A stretch of DNA of 64,000 nucleotides, from assembly GCA_023014485.1 (NCBI GenBank), contig JAJOZX010001566.1:412501-476500 (forward strand), written 5' to 3'. This stretch comes from Bathynomus jamesi. Taxonomy: Eukaryota; Arthropoda; Malacostraca; Isopoda; Cirolanidae. The translations under genes and the position numbers were made by a program. Positions 22,507-34,290 of the stretch are shown here, in pieces (the first letter of the stretch is position 1; each line of letters starts with the position of its first letter). The notes beneath the pieces are model-generated. The model searched no databases and was not told the origin of the DNA. It was given only the letters and a program-made list of their open reading frames with translations.

Positions 22507-23448
22507 ATTATTACATTTAAAACACATTTTTAGCCTTACCCATATTAACTTAATTAAATCTAATTGAATACAACTCATATAATTCTGAGTATTACATACT
22601 ACTATAACTCGCTCTTTAACACTTTTAGATGGTTGTTATTATTATTTATATTTAATGAAAATAAACCAAGTTAGGAACCTGGTATTTCAATGGCTCTATC
22701 CATGACTATACTCGATTACATGGCGTTTTTATGATATGTTGAAAACTGGAGATAGGAGGCTTGTTGCATTATGTCGTGAAAATAACTGAGCGTTTAAACT
22801 TTCCTTTTTGATTTTATGAAATGTTCATCTTTATTAAATACTTGTTGTATAAATTAGTAAGCCAGAACTAAGAACATACAAACTGCAAGGCTGATTTTTT
22901 ATCACGAAAATTGTTATATACTCCAGTATGATGTCACCATAACGCATAACAGTCCTTTTAGTTTTACTTCTTTCCCGGATAGTATCGTGAGCAGAATAGT
23001 AAATTAGAAACTAATATTACTCATTCTTGTAATAGCTATTTAACCTAAGTTACCAAATTTATAGATGCCATAAATCTAAATCTAACACGTGAAGCGAGAT
23101 TAGCTCCCTCTGTCGCCTAAATGGCGCAACTCGGGGAGCGGAACCACTTCATAACTCATAAGCCTACTTTGCTACCTGAACTGTGGCCATAAAGTGAATC
23201 AAATAGACATTCATTTCGTCTATTACTCCCTGTAAATAAACAGTTTTAAATGGATAGAGGTAATGAAAAGTGGTGGTAGAATAATTTACAGAGTAAATAC
23301 AATATTTGTGCAGTATAGTCCCATAAAACGCTTGTAAATATATGGCGCTAATAAAAATTGGACTTTGCCAGAACTAAATATAGGAAAATGTAGTATAACT
23401 CTTTTATCCAACAAAGTAAATTAAACACGTATTCATTTTTATGAAATA

Positions 23449-23500
<52 letters not shown>

Positions 23501-24073
23501 TGGAATGGTTAATTTGCATAGTAACTTGTATGCATGCGATCTCATTTAGGAGCTTATGGGCAGAGCAAACAATATAAAAGACCAATCCAGGGGATCTAAC
23601 TCAGAATTACTCTTTCGATTCGAGTTAATTACATTTCGTTGACGTGACATTTTACCGGCAAGTTTTCTGAGGTTAGATTAGGTTAGCCTAGGTTAGATTA
23701 GACTTAGTAAGGTAAAGTAGAATTTCGTTATTAGATCATCGATATAAATTCTCCATTAGCGAAATATCTATTTGGATTCTTTGGAGTTTCTGCTGGATTC
23801 GTCTATGGTTGTAACCGCTGCGTATTGATTAGATCATTGAAGAGTATAATAGTGCTATAATAATGCTACCCCCATCAAAGGAGATCCAGAGAAGTACCTT
23901 AATCACTAAGATCTGAAGTCCAAGTGGAGACTCGAAAACAGAACCTTTAGACTAACATCCTGGCCCTTTGCCACTATTGGATGCCCTGACGGGTAGGTCA
24001 CTGAGGAGTTATAAAGAAATATAATCCATTACCGTTCGAGATTTTATACGCCCATAAATAAAAAATTCATATC
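22506..24073. other. No gene seen; (AT)n at 23452-23496
   Basis: AT-rich sequence. Around 23665-23705 there is a scrap of GGTTAG-type pentamers. No coding or element boundary is supported. Confidence 0.45.
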
Positions 24074-24520
24074 TTGATCCCAAATATAAAAAGTTTAAAA
24101 TTTTCACTAAACGACGGACAGACCATTTCTTACACAGGTAAACCCCCTATTGATGAATTTGTGAAGTGGAGAAAAACCCCTCGAGGTGAATACAAATTTT
24201 CAAAATGCTATAAACACTGTTATAACTTCCTTACTGATAACTGGGTGCTCACTCATGACGCCAATCCAAAAGTGAGAAAAGTAAGAAAGAAGTACAGTTC
24301 GGAATTTCCTAAGTGGTTGATCGATGATGGGAATGTTTATCAGGAAGAGACTGGGTCCACTTCAAAAGGTTCCTTACCCAAGTTTGTGAAGAGAGGTCAT
24401 GGAAGTATTTGCCCAAGTGTGAAACAGCATCTCCAGATGGTTCGGGAAAGGAAAGCACGCGTCTGCCGAAACAAGCTCTTCATTATCTTCAAGATAAAGA
24501 CCGAGTTTTTGAAACGATGA
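24074..24520 (+). CDS. Unrecognised 148-codon open frame
   Basis: This ATG-to-stop frame is unusually long for the local AT content. Its composition is mixed and basic (many Lys and Arg) and looks protein-like, not low-complexity, for example GKPPIDEFVKWRKTPRGEY and KYSSEFPKWLIDDGN. I recognise no domain, signal peptide or membrane segment. The opposite strand just downstream (24823-25330) is a decayed hAT gene. This frame could be an exon of another transposon gene, a host exon, or a fortuitous frame. No splice or promoter signal was established. Confidence 0.3.
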   Translation: MIPNIKSLKFSLNDGQTISYTGKPPIDEFVKWRKTPRGEYKFSKCYKHCYNFLTDNWVLTHDANPKVRKVRKKYSSEFPKWLIDDGNVYQEETGSTSKGSLPKFVKRGHGSICPSVKQHLQMVRERKARVCRNKLFIIFKIKTEFLKR

Positions 24521-24822
24521 AATTTTCTGCTGCTGTATTTCAATGTGCCAAAAAAACAGTTTTCCTTCGAATACTTATACTTTCTCTGACAAAATAACAA
24601 TTGTTTCCCCATGCCCCTGCATAGAATATTTAACTGATTCACATGGGCAAATACATCAACAAGGTAGCACAGCTCTACCATCCACACGACATGCTTGAAG
24701 CAGTTGGACAGTTCATAATTCTTTTATTTAAACCCTTGAAACATCCTGAAAAATGTCCTCACCTCTGCACTGCGTTGAAAAGGTTTTAAACAAAGTAAAT
24801 CCACCGTGCTATCTTCTGTGTA

Positions 24823-25330
24823 TCACACATACACCAACAGTTGGGCTTCACTTCCAATGTCTGTCCTCTCATTCAACTGAAGAGCAAAGAAATTGCTTTT
24901 CTTGGGTTTTTCCATAGTTTGCCCTCTGATGTCTGACGACAAGTCCTGGATTTTTTTCGCAACAATGTCGTTGATAATGGTACACACTCGAATTTCTTTG
25001 CTTGTTCTTTGCCGCACATTATCTCACACATTGCTGCCGGTTTAACAAGATCTTCATCCATAGTATTTAGCTTCTTGAGTTTAGATATGAGGCAGGACAG
25101 TTGCGGAGAGACAATCGCAGAATCCCGTTGCAAATAGGTGATACATTTGCTGGTTTTAGAGTTCAACTTCTAATTTTCGATCCTCATGTCGAGCAAGGAA
25201 AGATTTCTCCTTGACCAACGTGTCCAGACGGCGTCGCAGTTTGCTCTGCTTCAGGGATTTAGCAGCCAGCACTTTTCCATACACAACACACTGGGTTTTT
25301 CCACACCTCTGTCCACTATGCTCGTGAACA
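24823..25330 (-). pseudogene. hAT transposase fragment of the ZBED5/SCAND3 type
   Basis: Read leftward from about 25330, pieces in shifting frames match the N-terminal part of this family. A BED-like CVVYGKVLAAKSLKQSKLRR segment lies near 25260-25320. ITYLQRDSAIV and VKPAAMCEIMCGKEQAKKFE follow near 25010-25160, then IQDLSSDI. FALQLNERTDI-type sequence near 24860-24900 corresponds to the family's FALQLDEST, where the catalytic Asp falls at the position now Asn. AQLLVYV ends the match at about 24823. There are several frameshifts and no C-terminal half. No termini were found. Confidence 0.6.
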
Positions 25331-25481
25331 CAAACTTCAAGAAGTTGGCAAGGTACAATCAATTTTGAACCACTCGTCTTTAGAATCACAGCACCATAAG
25401 AACTAATAATTTGAAAGAAAAATAATTTTTTCTTGAAATAACTCAGAGAGAGAAGGCGGGGGCCGGACAGAGAGGTAGAGA

Positions 25482-26275
25482 CAGTGTTGGGCACTAAAGC
25501 GTTAATCCGATAACAGTTAATTAACGAAGTTAACTTTTTTTAACGGACTATTAACGGAAGTTAATTTCCATTTATCGTTATCGGACCAGTTAACTTCCGA
25601 TAACTCGATATTTAGTCTGTTAAAGTCCGTTAACACGTTAACTGCGAGGAGTCATTCACGGAAGATCACCGCTCCGCGAATGAATTCAAACCGCCATAAC
25701 TTCAGTCTGCCAATTCCGTCCTCTGCCGCAGTGGAACGGCTCTTCTCTCTCGGCAAGGACATCCTGATGCCCAAGAGGTCAAGACTGGCAGTTGGGCCTA
25801 ACTTTGAGAAGTTGGTCTTTCTGAAGGGCAACCAGCACATTGTGTCATAGTCTTTAATAAATGTGCCTAAAATTTAATTTTACCTTTCAGTTCCCGCCAT
25901 AATAATTCTCTGGTAAATTAAAATTTAGTTAATGGTTAGTGGTTACAAGGGTTTCAAAACATGTAATCAGTAAATTTTGTATTAAAAATAAAAAAAAAAG
26001 TTATTAAGCAAAAAAGTTGCAAAACTTGATAAAAATACAGTTAAATACATATTTATTGTTGGATTTTGCATAAATAAACATTTTCTATGGGTTTTAAAGC
26101 TTTTCTCCTTGATTTTTTAAATGTTAGTAAAGAAATAGTTATCGTTAATGGATTATCGTTAACTTCCGTTAACTTTGTAGTAAAATTATCGGATTATCGT
26201 TATCGGAGTTAAAAATTGGGGTTAACGGATTATCGTTATCGAAGTTAACTTTTTGGTTAACGGTGCCCACCACTG
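25482..26275 (+). mobile_element. hAT non-autonomous element with GTTAAC-rich ends
   Basis: The ends are CAGTGTTGGGCAC and, reverse-complemented, CAGTGGTGGGCAC. The exact 8-bp duplication GGTAGAGA lies at 25474-25481 and 26276-26283. Both sides carry many GTTAACG / CCGTTAA / ATCGTTA repeats over about 150-200 bases. A short transposase scrap lies inside. Confidence 0.9.
25679..25850 (+). pseudogene. hAT transposase C-terminal scrap
   Basis: The plus strand reads SLPIPSSAAVERLFSLGKDI and then MPKRSRL, FEKLVFLKGN and a stop at about 25848-25850. This is the hAT C-terminal dimerisation signature (SSAAVERLFS), about 55 codons. Everything upstream is lost, as expected of an internally deleted derivative. 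Confidence 0.7.
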
Positions 26276-26399
26276 GGTAGAGAGATATAGGACGAATACT
26301 GTACAGCAGATAAGAGAGAACAGGGAATTGTATCAAGAACGACTGAGCAGAAGATAGGTTGAAGAGAAGTTATTTGCACAAAACTAATTCAAGTATGCG

Positions 26400-26523
26400 A
26401 ATATAGCACGTAAGAGACCCCCACGACCCACTGGAAATAGACTCGAGACCTACGTTCGGATCGGGCCTCCGTAGTTGAGAAGCGCTGTATGAGCATAACC
26501 TAACCCCTATACCACAGTCTCGA
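26400..26523 (-). repeat. tRNA-like SINE head
   Basis: On the minus strand an A-box-like TGGTATAGGGGTTAGG is followed downstream by a B-box-like AGGTCTCGAGTC. The fold is degenerate. Confidence 0.4.
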
Positions 26524-27261
26524 AAGAAAAACCATAATAAATTACTAATTGGTAAATATTAAGTTTTCTTTGCACATTTTATTCCTTTTGGTGACAGTAA
26601 TAAAATTTAAAAAACGAAACTCAATCATCTCCAATTAGCAATTTTTTATTTTTGAGAAATATTAAGTTTTTTGGCGAACTTTTTTCCCAAACTCTGCAAC
26701 ATCAGGCTTATAAAACCCAATATAAAACCTACATATATAAATCAGTAAATATCAGAAGATACAAACGGGTAAAAAAGAAAATTTTAACAATAAAAAATGT
26801 TAACAATTTTATCAATTTTTTAAGAAAAAGGTCTCCTAAAAATTCCGTAAAGCAGTTTCTTTTACAAGGAAGGAGTACTGTAAAGCGATTTCTTATAAGG
26901 GGACACAAAGCAGAGTTAATTTTATGACAGTTTTACGACTAAATAATTTTTAATTGAGTTACAATTAATATAATTTTGAAAAAGGGAGGAAAAGGTGCAT
27001 TATAACGCGCAGAAAGCCATCAAACCTTCCATTTAGAGGGAGAAAAGTTAAGCCATTATCAAAAGCTAATGTTCTCATATTTCTTTCGAAGCATTTTTAA
27101 ACTTCATTTGATTGAAAGCATATGCAGGGCGATGCTTGAAAACACACTCATTCTAGATTCCAAACAGGTATTCTATGAGGAAACTAAACATTGCTCGCTT
27201 TATTTATTTGTATAATCGGGATAAAGGTTGAATTTATTTGGTTGAATTTATTTCCTTACAG

Positions 27262-27266
<5 letters not shown>
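26524..27266. other. No gene recognised
   Basis: AT-rich. A 91-codon frame at 26652-26927 is Lys/Asn/Ile-rich with no domain, and I do not consider it a gene. Confidence 0.45.
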
Positions 27267-27307
<41 letters not shown>

Positions 27308-27632
27308 CCTATTCAAAGGAGTGACATAACGAAGGAGTGACATAACAAAGGAGTGACAAATCGGAGATAAAATTCAAAGGAGTGACACGAAAATACCAAC
27401 AAAGAAGAAGAAAGAACAAATCCAGAGGGAAGAGAGGCTTGCAACTGTTAGGTTAGGTTAGGTTAGGCTAGGTTAGGTTAGGTTAGGTTTCTAGTTTTTG
27501 AAATAAAATCTTAATTTTAACAATTCTGTCACTCCTTCGTTACGGTATTTATGTCACTCCTTTGTTATGTCACTCCTTTGAAATGTCACTCCTTCGATAC
27601 AGACCCATATATATATATATATATATATATAT
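27267..27632. repeat. (AT)n tracts on both sides of a foldback
   Basis: (AT)n at 27267-27303 and 27607-27632; the foldback at 27304-27606 lies between them. Confidence 0.9.
27304..27606. mobile_element. Foldback element with AAGGAGTGACA arms and TTAGG-like core
   Basis: Both arms consist of three or more repeats of a unit like AAAGGAGTGACATAAC, in inverted orientation. The left end is GGTCCTATTC and the complement of the right end is GGGTCTGTATC. Between the arms, 27447-27489 is GGTTA pentamers (TTAGG phase) in one orientation. It inserted within an (AT)n tract, so the duplication cannot be measured. No coding sequence. Confidence 0.65.
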
Positions 27633-28410
27633 CGGCAGTATTTTTTATTTGAAAGTTGAGTAAAATCGTTACTGCAAAACAGCAGTGAAGTAAAATATGG
27701 AAAAATTACAGGTGGATTAGTGTGGATTGCATGTGGATATTAAGTGAAATTAAGATATAAAAGTAGTTAAAACTACTAAAAATTAAATAAAAAACATCTC
27801 ATGATACAGTAAAACCATAATTAATACCTTTATAACAACCAACTTACAGATATTGGTATTTTTTTTTAATTCTTTATCGATATTTTGAAATTCAGTCCAC
27901 TTATGAACGACCTTTCAAGCAAGCATCTGTATTTAGTTCAGCTGGAGTGATATCGCGATTTCAACTGGTTTTATTACATTTCAAGCGGTTTTTATTTACA
28001 CTTTTAACAGTTAAATAATGTAAAGGAAAAGGTTTTTTTTCGAACTGTCATTTAGAATGCTTTTATCTCATTCACGTACTCGTAAGTTCCAATTTACAGA
28101 ATTGTTTCTCGACTTTCGGCAGTTAGTTTCGTCCGTTCTCATGTATTCTCGAAAACCTTAAATGTACAAAGCAAGTTTTTTCTGTCTTGTTTTTATATTT
28201 TAAAGGTTTCCAATGGTTTTAGTTTTTTAAATCTTTAATTTTTTTTAAAGTTCTTTAGTGGTTGCATTTTTTTTGTTTTGTATTTTAAGTTTTTCCAGTT
28301 TAAAAAAAATGTTTCGTTTTAATGGTTTATTTTCTTGGGTATTTTTTTACTTCCTTGAAATTTTATTAGTTATTTTTCATTGTAAAAGGATATTTTGTGA
28401 ATCTTGGTTA
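27633..28410. other. No gene recognised
   Basis: T-rich sequence with long low-complexity stretches (28180-28360). No supported feature. Confidence 0.4.
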
Positions 28411-28713
28411 ACCTTGGTTTTGCTTGCGCCCAAATTGTTCATTCTGACGAAAGTCAAGCTTATCACTCCACCTTAGAACTACAGTTTAACGTGGAACCCG
28501 AACCACGCCCCACCAGGAGCCCAGCGTCTTAACCACTAGGCTATCCATTTATCTGCCAACCAATTTTTTTTATTGTGTGGAAGGATGAAAAGCTGGGCTT
28601 TGCCTCGCACCGCCTGCTGTCACCGGGTCTCGATCCCGGGGCCGATGGATTCGTAGTTAGCGCCGCTAACCCTACATCAGCGAAGCGCATAAACCATTAC
28701 ACCATCGAGGAGC
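28411..28713 (-). mobile_element. SINE1: dimeric tRNA-derived SINE
   Basis: On the minus strand from 28713: a first tRNA-like head with A-box TGGTGTAATGGTTTATG and B-box GGGATCGAGACCC; a linker containing GGTTGGCAGATAAATGG; a second head starting TAGCCTAGTGGTTAAGACGC; then GTGGTTCGGGTTCCACG. The tail has AAGCTTGACTTTCGTC, GAATGAACAATT and AAAACCAAGGT. The plus-strand copy at 53518-53854 has the same order. The two-head layout is seen directly; the SINE call follows from the pol III boxes and repetition. Confidence 0.7.
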
Positions 28714-29727
28714 ATAAATGATAAAATAAGTTCTAGCTCCAAGCACTGAAGATAGCAAACCTTTTCCGAAACGTTTGCCAAAATCTAAAATAAAACGAAT
28801 AAACATCAGACACATACACACAAATATATATATATCAAAGTTAACTACATTTTATATACCTCATTTATATGCATGGAGCATCGTTTAAATAAAGATAGTT
28901 AGGTTTGCAAATTTTGGTATTTATTAATAATATAAAATATAGTAAAATGTAGGCATAAATGAAAACATGAGTTAAGTATAATATAAATTCCAAGTTGGCT
29001 TCAGATAAATCCCAAAAAAAGGATACGTGACTTCCTGCATAAAAACATCCAGACAGGTCTCAACATGTTCTTACTGGAACATGTGACGTTGTTTTATTCA
29101 ACCAATAGGGTGTGAGGAAAGTGATCAGGTATTGCCATATCGCCATTTCATTAAATCATGTATTTGTAAACAGTCTTAGTGTTTAAATAGCAGGTATATG
29201 GTAACTGTAATTGATTGTAATTTATTACATTTTTTTCATATAATTAGTAAGTAATTGTAATTGACTACCTAAAATGTAATTTAAATTAATTACATTGGGA
29301 AGCCAAGGTAATTGATACAATTACAGTCAATTACTTACTTTCAATTGTCCAAAGCAAGAACTGCTTGATAAAAAATACAGTTCCGTGCAATGTTAAAAAA
29401 GTAACACTGTGATTAAAATTAATGTCTTGGGTCGTAAATATGAAGTTGTTTGCCGAGGTAAACTCATAGATCGTCTAAAATAAACTTGGTTCATATGGAA
29501 ATTTTCTTTTGTCTGTGATAACTTTTCAATGAAATCACGTATATTCACTCATTTCAGGAGAAACACAGTTTGTCGTTACACTGTGATAACATCATATGAT
29601 GAGCTGCATAGAAGCTTATTTCATAAATAGAACATATTTCATACTAAAGTGATTACAGCTGTGTGGCCAACATGCCAAGTTAATTATAAACTATATTAAG
29701 ATGTTTCCAAAATTCGTCTAACATATA
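28714..29727. other. No gene seen; TAATTGTAATTGA-rich patch
   Basis: Around 29190-29345 phrases such as GTAATTGATTGTAATT repeat in both orientations, reminiscent of subterminal repeats of a hAT MITE. I cannot find clean termini or a target duplication. The rest is unremarkable. Confidence 0.35.
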
Positions 29728-29800
29728 CAGGGTGACCCAAAAGTCAGGACGCATAGGGGAAATAATTCACTGGATGACAAAAAAGAACTTTTTTTGTCAC
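29728..29800. repeat. Solo mariner-like terminus
   Basis: CAGGGTGACCCAAAAGTCAG with GCATAGGG following resembles the end of the MITE at 38882-39275 (CAGGATGTCCCACAAGTCTG). No partner end was found before LINE A. Confidence 0.45.
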
Positions 29801-31139
29801 ATGAACCAAAATGGGTGGATCTTATAGGTTTTTTACCGCTGAATTAAGAATTATCTCAAAATTTGTCCATCACCCACCAATATTGAGTGAATCTAAAATG
29901 AAATTTGGACTAATTTATAGACATAATACTTTAGGTGCATACTTTAGGTGAGTTCGAACGATGGTTCAGGATCGACCTACGGTCGACCCCTCTGCAGCAT
30001 CCCGCCTCATTTGCGGGATTTGGTGAAGGAGGGAATTGCTGTCTGATCTCCTCCTGCCCTCGTAGCCAGCCACGCACGGCTGGTCAGGGACTTTGCACAG
30101 GAATCTGTCCAGCTGGTTCTTGAAGTTATTCAGGTCGGTGTGCTGGAGATTCCTCACTTTTTTTTGGTAGAACATTGAAAAGCTTTGGGCCTCGTATTCT
30201 GAGGGTATTTTCTATCCTCGTTTTCATGGCCCCTTAAGGGTCCCACCGCAGCTGGGACAGTACAAAATCTGCCTCTTCTCTCATTCCAGTTTGTTTCTAT
30301 TTCATTTCTAAGGTTAGGGACAGAGCCCTCAAGTATTTTCCATGTGTGTACCGCTCGCGCCTTCTTTCGAGAGAGTAGAGTTTCAGTGATTGTAGTCGAG
30401 ACCAGTAGTCTTCACCTTCCGTTTCCTCTATCTTAGATGTAAAAGTCCTTTGTATAGCTTCAATGTTCGCAATGTCTCGTTTTCTGTATGGGCTTGTGAG
30501 TACTGAGTAATACTCAATTATTGGTAGGTCTAGACTCTTCCATAATTTGAGCATGGTGTTTGCTTTTCTGCTGTGGAAACTCCTCCAGATGATTCCCTTT
30601 ATTTTTCTAGCCGTCGTAATTTTGATGTTATAGTACTCTCTGAATTCTGCATCCGACGATATTATTACGCCAAGATCCCTGACTTGTGGATTTGTTGTTA
30701 TCTGTTTGTCTTGCAGAGTTTTGTACCCTTTTTTTCTGTAGCTCCTTGTTATTACCATAGCTTAGAAGTTAGAATTTTTCTTCGTTGAACTTCATATTGT
30801 TGTCTTCTACCCACTGGAATAATGTTTCAATGTCGTTTTGTAATCTTTCTATGTCACCTTCGTTCAATATTTCCTTGCCTATCTTTGTGTCATCTGCGAA
30901 ACATGATACAATACTGTCATTGATATCTGCATCAATATCTGCAATCATTTTTATGAGCAGTAAGGGAGCTAGTACTGTCCCTTGTGGGACAGAGTTCTCT
31001 ATTTCCGAGACTTCCGATTTGACTCCATTTACCACCACTCTTTGTGTTCTTTGCGTCAAGAAATTAAATATCCATCTTCCCAGCTTTGCAGTAATTCCTG
31101 TATTCTTAAGTTTATGTGCTATAATTCCATGGTCACATT

Positions 31140-31876
31140 CAGGTCCGGCGCCAGCCTATTTGGCGCCCTTAGCAGGACTGCAGCTGGCGCCCCCACCCGC
31201 CTCCCACTTCACGATTGGGTTTGCCCACAAAGTAATCAAGGTACCATATTGAAGAAACTATTTGCCTTACACTGATCTATTTTAATTTGCTAATACATAC
31301 ATTTATTATAAAATTATAAAATCATTTCACAGTTCAAGAAAGTGTCATGACCAATCAAAACAGCGAGTAAAGCGAGGCATATGTAGTAACAAATCAGAAC
31401 GCTCAAAAGTGCTAAAATATGCGTGCAAAAAGGACATATCTACTGTTTTTTCCAAGCAAGAAGGGCATATGTCACATAAAAACAGTTATTCGCTTATTGA
31501 CGACTCCCGGAACTCATATTAAGCCGTAAATAAGCCGAGTCGCTTATTGACGACTCCCGTCTGTGCACGCAACATTTTTAAATCGCTTATTTACGACTCC
31601 CGTTCCTAAAGGGTTAAAGGTCGTGATAGTGAAAGTTCTATAATGACCCAATAAGATGAATAAGTTAATTATGTAAATATCAGTCAAGCTAAACTGGTGT
31701 ACATACGTCGTACAACCTTTCATCATTTGTCTATGCTTCTCATTCCTTCATTATTTTTTTCATGTTGTTCTTACATAATACTATCAGACGTGCACAGGGC
31801 GGGAGGCGCTGGCGCCCCCCAGATCTTTGGCGCCCTTAGCATTTACTAACCTCGCCTAATGGAAGCGGCGGCCCTG
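31140..31876. mobile_element. hAT MITE in LINE A reverse transcriptase
   Basis: The ends are CAGGTCCGGCGCCAG and, reverse-complemented, CAGGGCCGCCGCTTCC. The exact 8-bp duplication GTCACATT lies at 31132-31139 and 31877-31884. GGCGCC and TTGGCGCCCTTAGCA repeats sit near both ends. Excision in silico rejoins the LINE frame at the YTDFAKAFDKCDH region. Confidence 0.9.
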
Positions 31877-32639
31877 GTCACATTTATCGAAGGCTTTAGC
31901 AAAGTCAGTATATATTACATCTATGTTTTGTCCTCGACACAGTGGACACAGTGTTTCCAATATTTTCTCCTGGTGGTCTAATAGCTGTGATAGGCATGAT
32001 CTTCCAGCCCTGAAACCATGCTGATTTGGGTTGTATAAGTTCTTTTCCTGTAGGTAGTAGATAGTTTCGCTTCTAATTATACGTTCAAAGCACTTTATAA
32101 GGTGTGAGGTGAGAGCTACCGGCCGATAATTCTTGGGCATTGCTCTGTTACCACCTTTGAGTAAAGGGGCAATGTTAGCGTTCTTTAATGGCAGTGGAAT
32201 TTGTCCTGTGTCGAGTGATTTCCTCCATAGTAAGTATAGCGGTTTGGCAATACTCTCTTTACATTTCTTCAGAAATGTGGCACTCCATGTGTCTGGCCCT
32301 GGTGCTAAATTGTCTCGCATCTGTGATACAGCCTTAATTACATCTCCTTCCGAGAACTCTACGTCCATTAATAGGTTTGTGCCAGAATTTGCCCTTGGCT
32401 GGTTTGTATCAATGTCGAAAAGTTCGTCTGCGTTTTCTAAAGGGTGTCCAATGTCCATAAATGATTACCCTGATTAAAGCATGCTATAACTTTTAAATAA
32501 ACACTCGTATTCAAACACAGTTTTAATCATAAGTAGATAAACATACAAAGTTTTGATACATAGTTAATGAACTTAATAAGCTTCCACATGTGCACCCCTA
32601 GTGGCACGTAAAATGTCGTAAAATGTCGTAAAATGTCTC

Positions 32640-33280
32640 TGTTTCCGCAACTGTGTACCTGGATATGCTCACCAATTACGCCATTTCCCAGCTGCAGGAC
32701 AGGCAGCCAACTGTCATCTTCCAACAAGATAGGGCACCCCCTCATTGGGCGCATGTTGTTCGTGAACAGTGGCGGCTCGTCGGTAGGCACTGCGGAACTG
32801 CAGCACTCCTAAATTTTTTATTTACAATTGAAATAATCAAGAACAATATAAGGATGAGCTCACTGAATAACTTTTTCAATAACTTTTGAAACTTTTATTC
32901 ATTGCTCAATGCTCATCCTTTTATTTCAGTAATTATTTCAACCCATTCTTAGAGACAGCACCCCTAGAATTTTTAGTCACAAGCCGCCACTGTTCGTGAA
33001 ACTCTCGACGCAACATTTCCACATCGATGGATTGGCAGGGACGAGCCAATCCCATGGCCCCCAAGATCACCAGACATTACCCCGCTGGATTTCTTTCTCT
33101 GGGGTCATGTTAAAAATTTGGTTTATGCAACAGTTGTTCCAGATATCAGGACATTGCGAGAACGCATTACGGATGCAATTGCAACAGTTAACCCACAAAT
33201 GTTAGAAAATGTGTGGCGTGAATGTGAATACAGTTTAGACATTTTACGTGCCACTAGGGGTGCACATGTGGAAGCTTATT
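32640..33280 (+). pseudogene. Mariner/Tc1-group transposase, C-terminal part, split
   Basis: After removing the MITE at 32767-32992, the frame carries IFQQDRAPPHWAHVVRE with the second catalytic Asp near 32730, then IPWPPRSPDITPLDFFLWG with the third acidic residue near 33085, then VYATVVPDIRTLRERI and a stop near 33280. About 36 residues separate the two acids, and the last is Asp, as in DDxD mariner relatives. The N-terminal helix-turn-helix region and first Asp are missing: the left TIR runs straight into the middle of the gene. It is a deletion derivative and inactive. Confidence 0.8.
32767..32992. mobile_element. 226-bp hAT MITE inside the mariner
   Basis: The ends are CAGTGGCGGCTCGTC and, reverse-complemented, CAGTGGCGGCTTGTG. 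The exact 8-bp duplication TTCGTGAA lies at 32759-32766 and 32993-33000. No coding sequence. Confidence 0.9.
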
Positions 33281-34210
33281 AAGTTCATTAACTATGTATC
33301 AAAACTTTGTATGTTTATCTACTTATGATTAAAACTGTGTTTGAATACGAGTGTTTATTTAAAAGTTATAGCATGCTTTAATCAGGGTAATCATTTATGG
33401 ACACCCTATACTTTCATCTCGGACTTAGGGGTGTTAAACACAGAGTTAAATTGTTCCTTAAGCAGTTCGCTCATTTTTTTGGGGTCATTTATGTGTTTGG
33501 CCTCCCGGTCTATCAACGGACCAATACTCTCTTTGCACTGCATTTTCTTTTTCCTAAAGTGTAGAAGTATTTTGGGTTATTTTTTATGTTTTCTGCCACC
33601 TTGTTTTCCTCCTTTGTCTTATGTATGAATGTTTGCTTTAGATCCATTCCTATTTCGCCTAGTTTCCTCTCTAGTCTGAATCTCCTTACATCAGTTTTGC
33701 ATCTGTGGAGATGTTTTACGGTTTGCTTCCGTTGTCTAAATAGTGTCCTGATTTTTTTCTCGATCTTGCTACGTTTTCTCTTTTGTCTCTCTGGAACATG
33801 CTTCAGTAATATAGGTTTGGTTTCAGACTTCATTATACCTAGTATTTGTTCTGGAGTCTTCTCGTGAAGTAGTAATTCCCAATTTACTTCCTTTAAATCT
33901 TTATTTACATTTTCCGAATCTACTTTCTTTGAATTTATGTTTAAGCCTTCAAATATTCCTTCTGCCTCTCTAGGATGCGTTTTCGGACCTCTGGGTGCTA
34001 ACTTTGTATATCGATTAGGTTATGGTCAGAGAAATTTGTGTGCGTTACCTTTTTATTTATTATTATCTCATTGTTATTTGCCAAAATTAAATCCAAAACG
34101 TTCTCTTTCCTAGTGGCTTCACAGTAATAGTAATATCAAAGTAGAAAATGTATACTGAACTCACCTAAAATGTTCACTGAGCGAAATCAAGTGAGTAACT
34201 AACAAATGAA

Positions 34211-34290
34211 AGTCAACAGTGACGTGCAGCAACTTATAAGCAGAGGAGGAGCAAGGGGCAGACCCCGCCCCCTTCCTATTCTGACTCAAA
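34211..34290. repeat. Possible solo hAT terminus
   Basis: CAGTGACGTGCAGCAAC followed by GGGGCAGACCCCGCCCCC has the style of a hAT 5' end. No partner terminus or duplication was located. Confidence 0.35.

Larger units (their letters stand above)
32441..33407 (+). mobile_element. Mariner-type element with long TIRs in LINE A
   Basis: Inverted repeats of about 170 bases (32452-32620 and 33235-33400) are nearly identical. They contain GTCCATAAATGATTACCC, TAAACACTCGTATTCAAAC and CACCCCTAGTGGCACG. The outermost bases on the left are disturbed (GGGTGTCCAATGTCC against GGGTGTCC on the right), so the TA duplication is not clean. It holds a transposase fragment and a hAT MITE. Confidence 0.8.
29935..34128 (-). 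pseudogene. LINE A: CR1-like non-LTR retrotransposon, interrupted
   Basis: ORF2 is read right to left. The end of an AP-endonuclease domain with SDHNLI lies near 34035-34060. A basic linker (33513-33833) follows. RT blocks are YRPVALTSHLIKCFERI near 32085-32130, HGFRAGRSCLSQL near 31985-32030, YTDFAKAFDKC near 31885, PQGTVLAPLL near 30960-30990 and FADDTK, the catalytic YADD box, near 30885-30905. A C-terminal region has SLERRRERYT near 30340-30390, and a tail with NLQHTDLNNFKNQLDRFL lies near 30090-30145. A mariner (32441-33407) and a hAT (31140-31876) interrupt the RT. Frameshifts near 30760 and elsewhere add to the damage. The 5' part (ORF1, endonuclease start) is absent. Confidence 0.85.

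Noticed and set aside
30785..31252. 155-codon plus-strand frame
   Set aside because: It is antisense to the LINE A reverse transcriptase and crosses a hAT insertion boundary.
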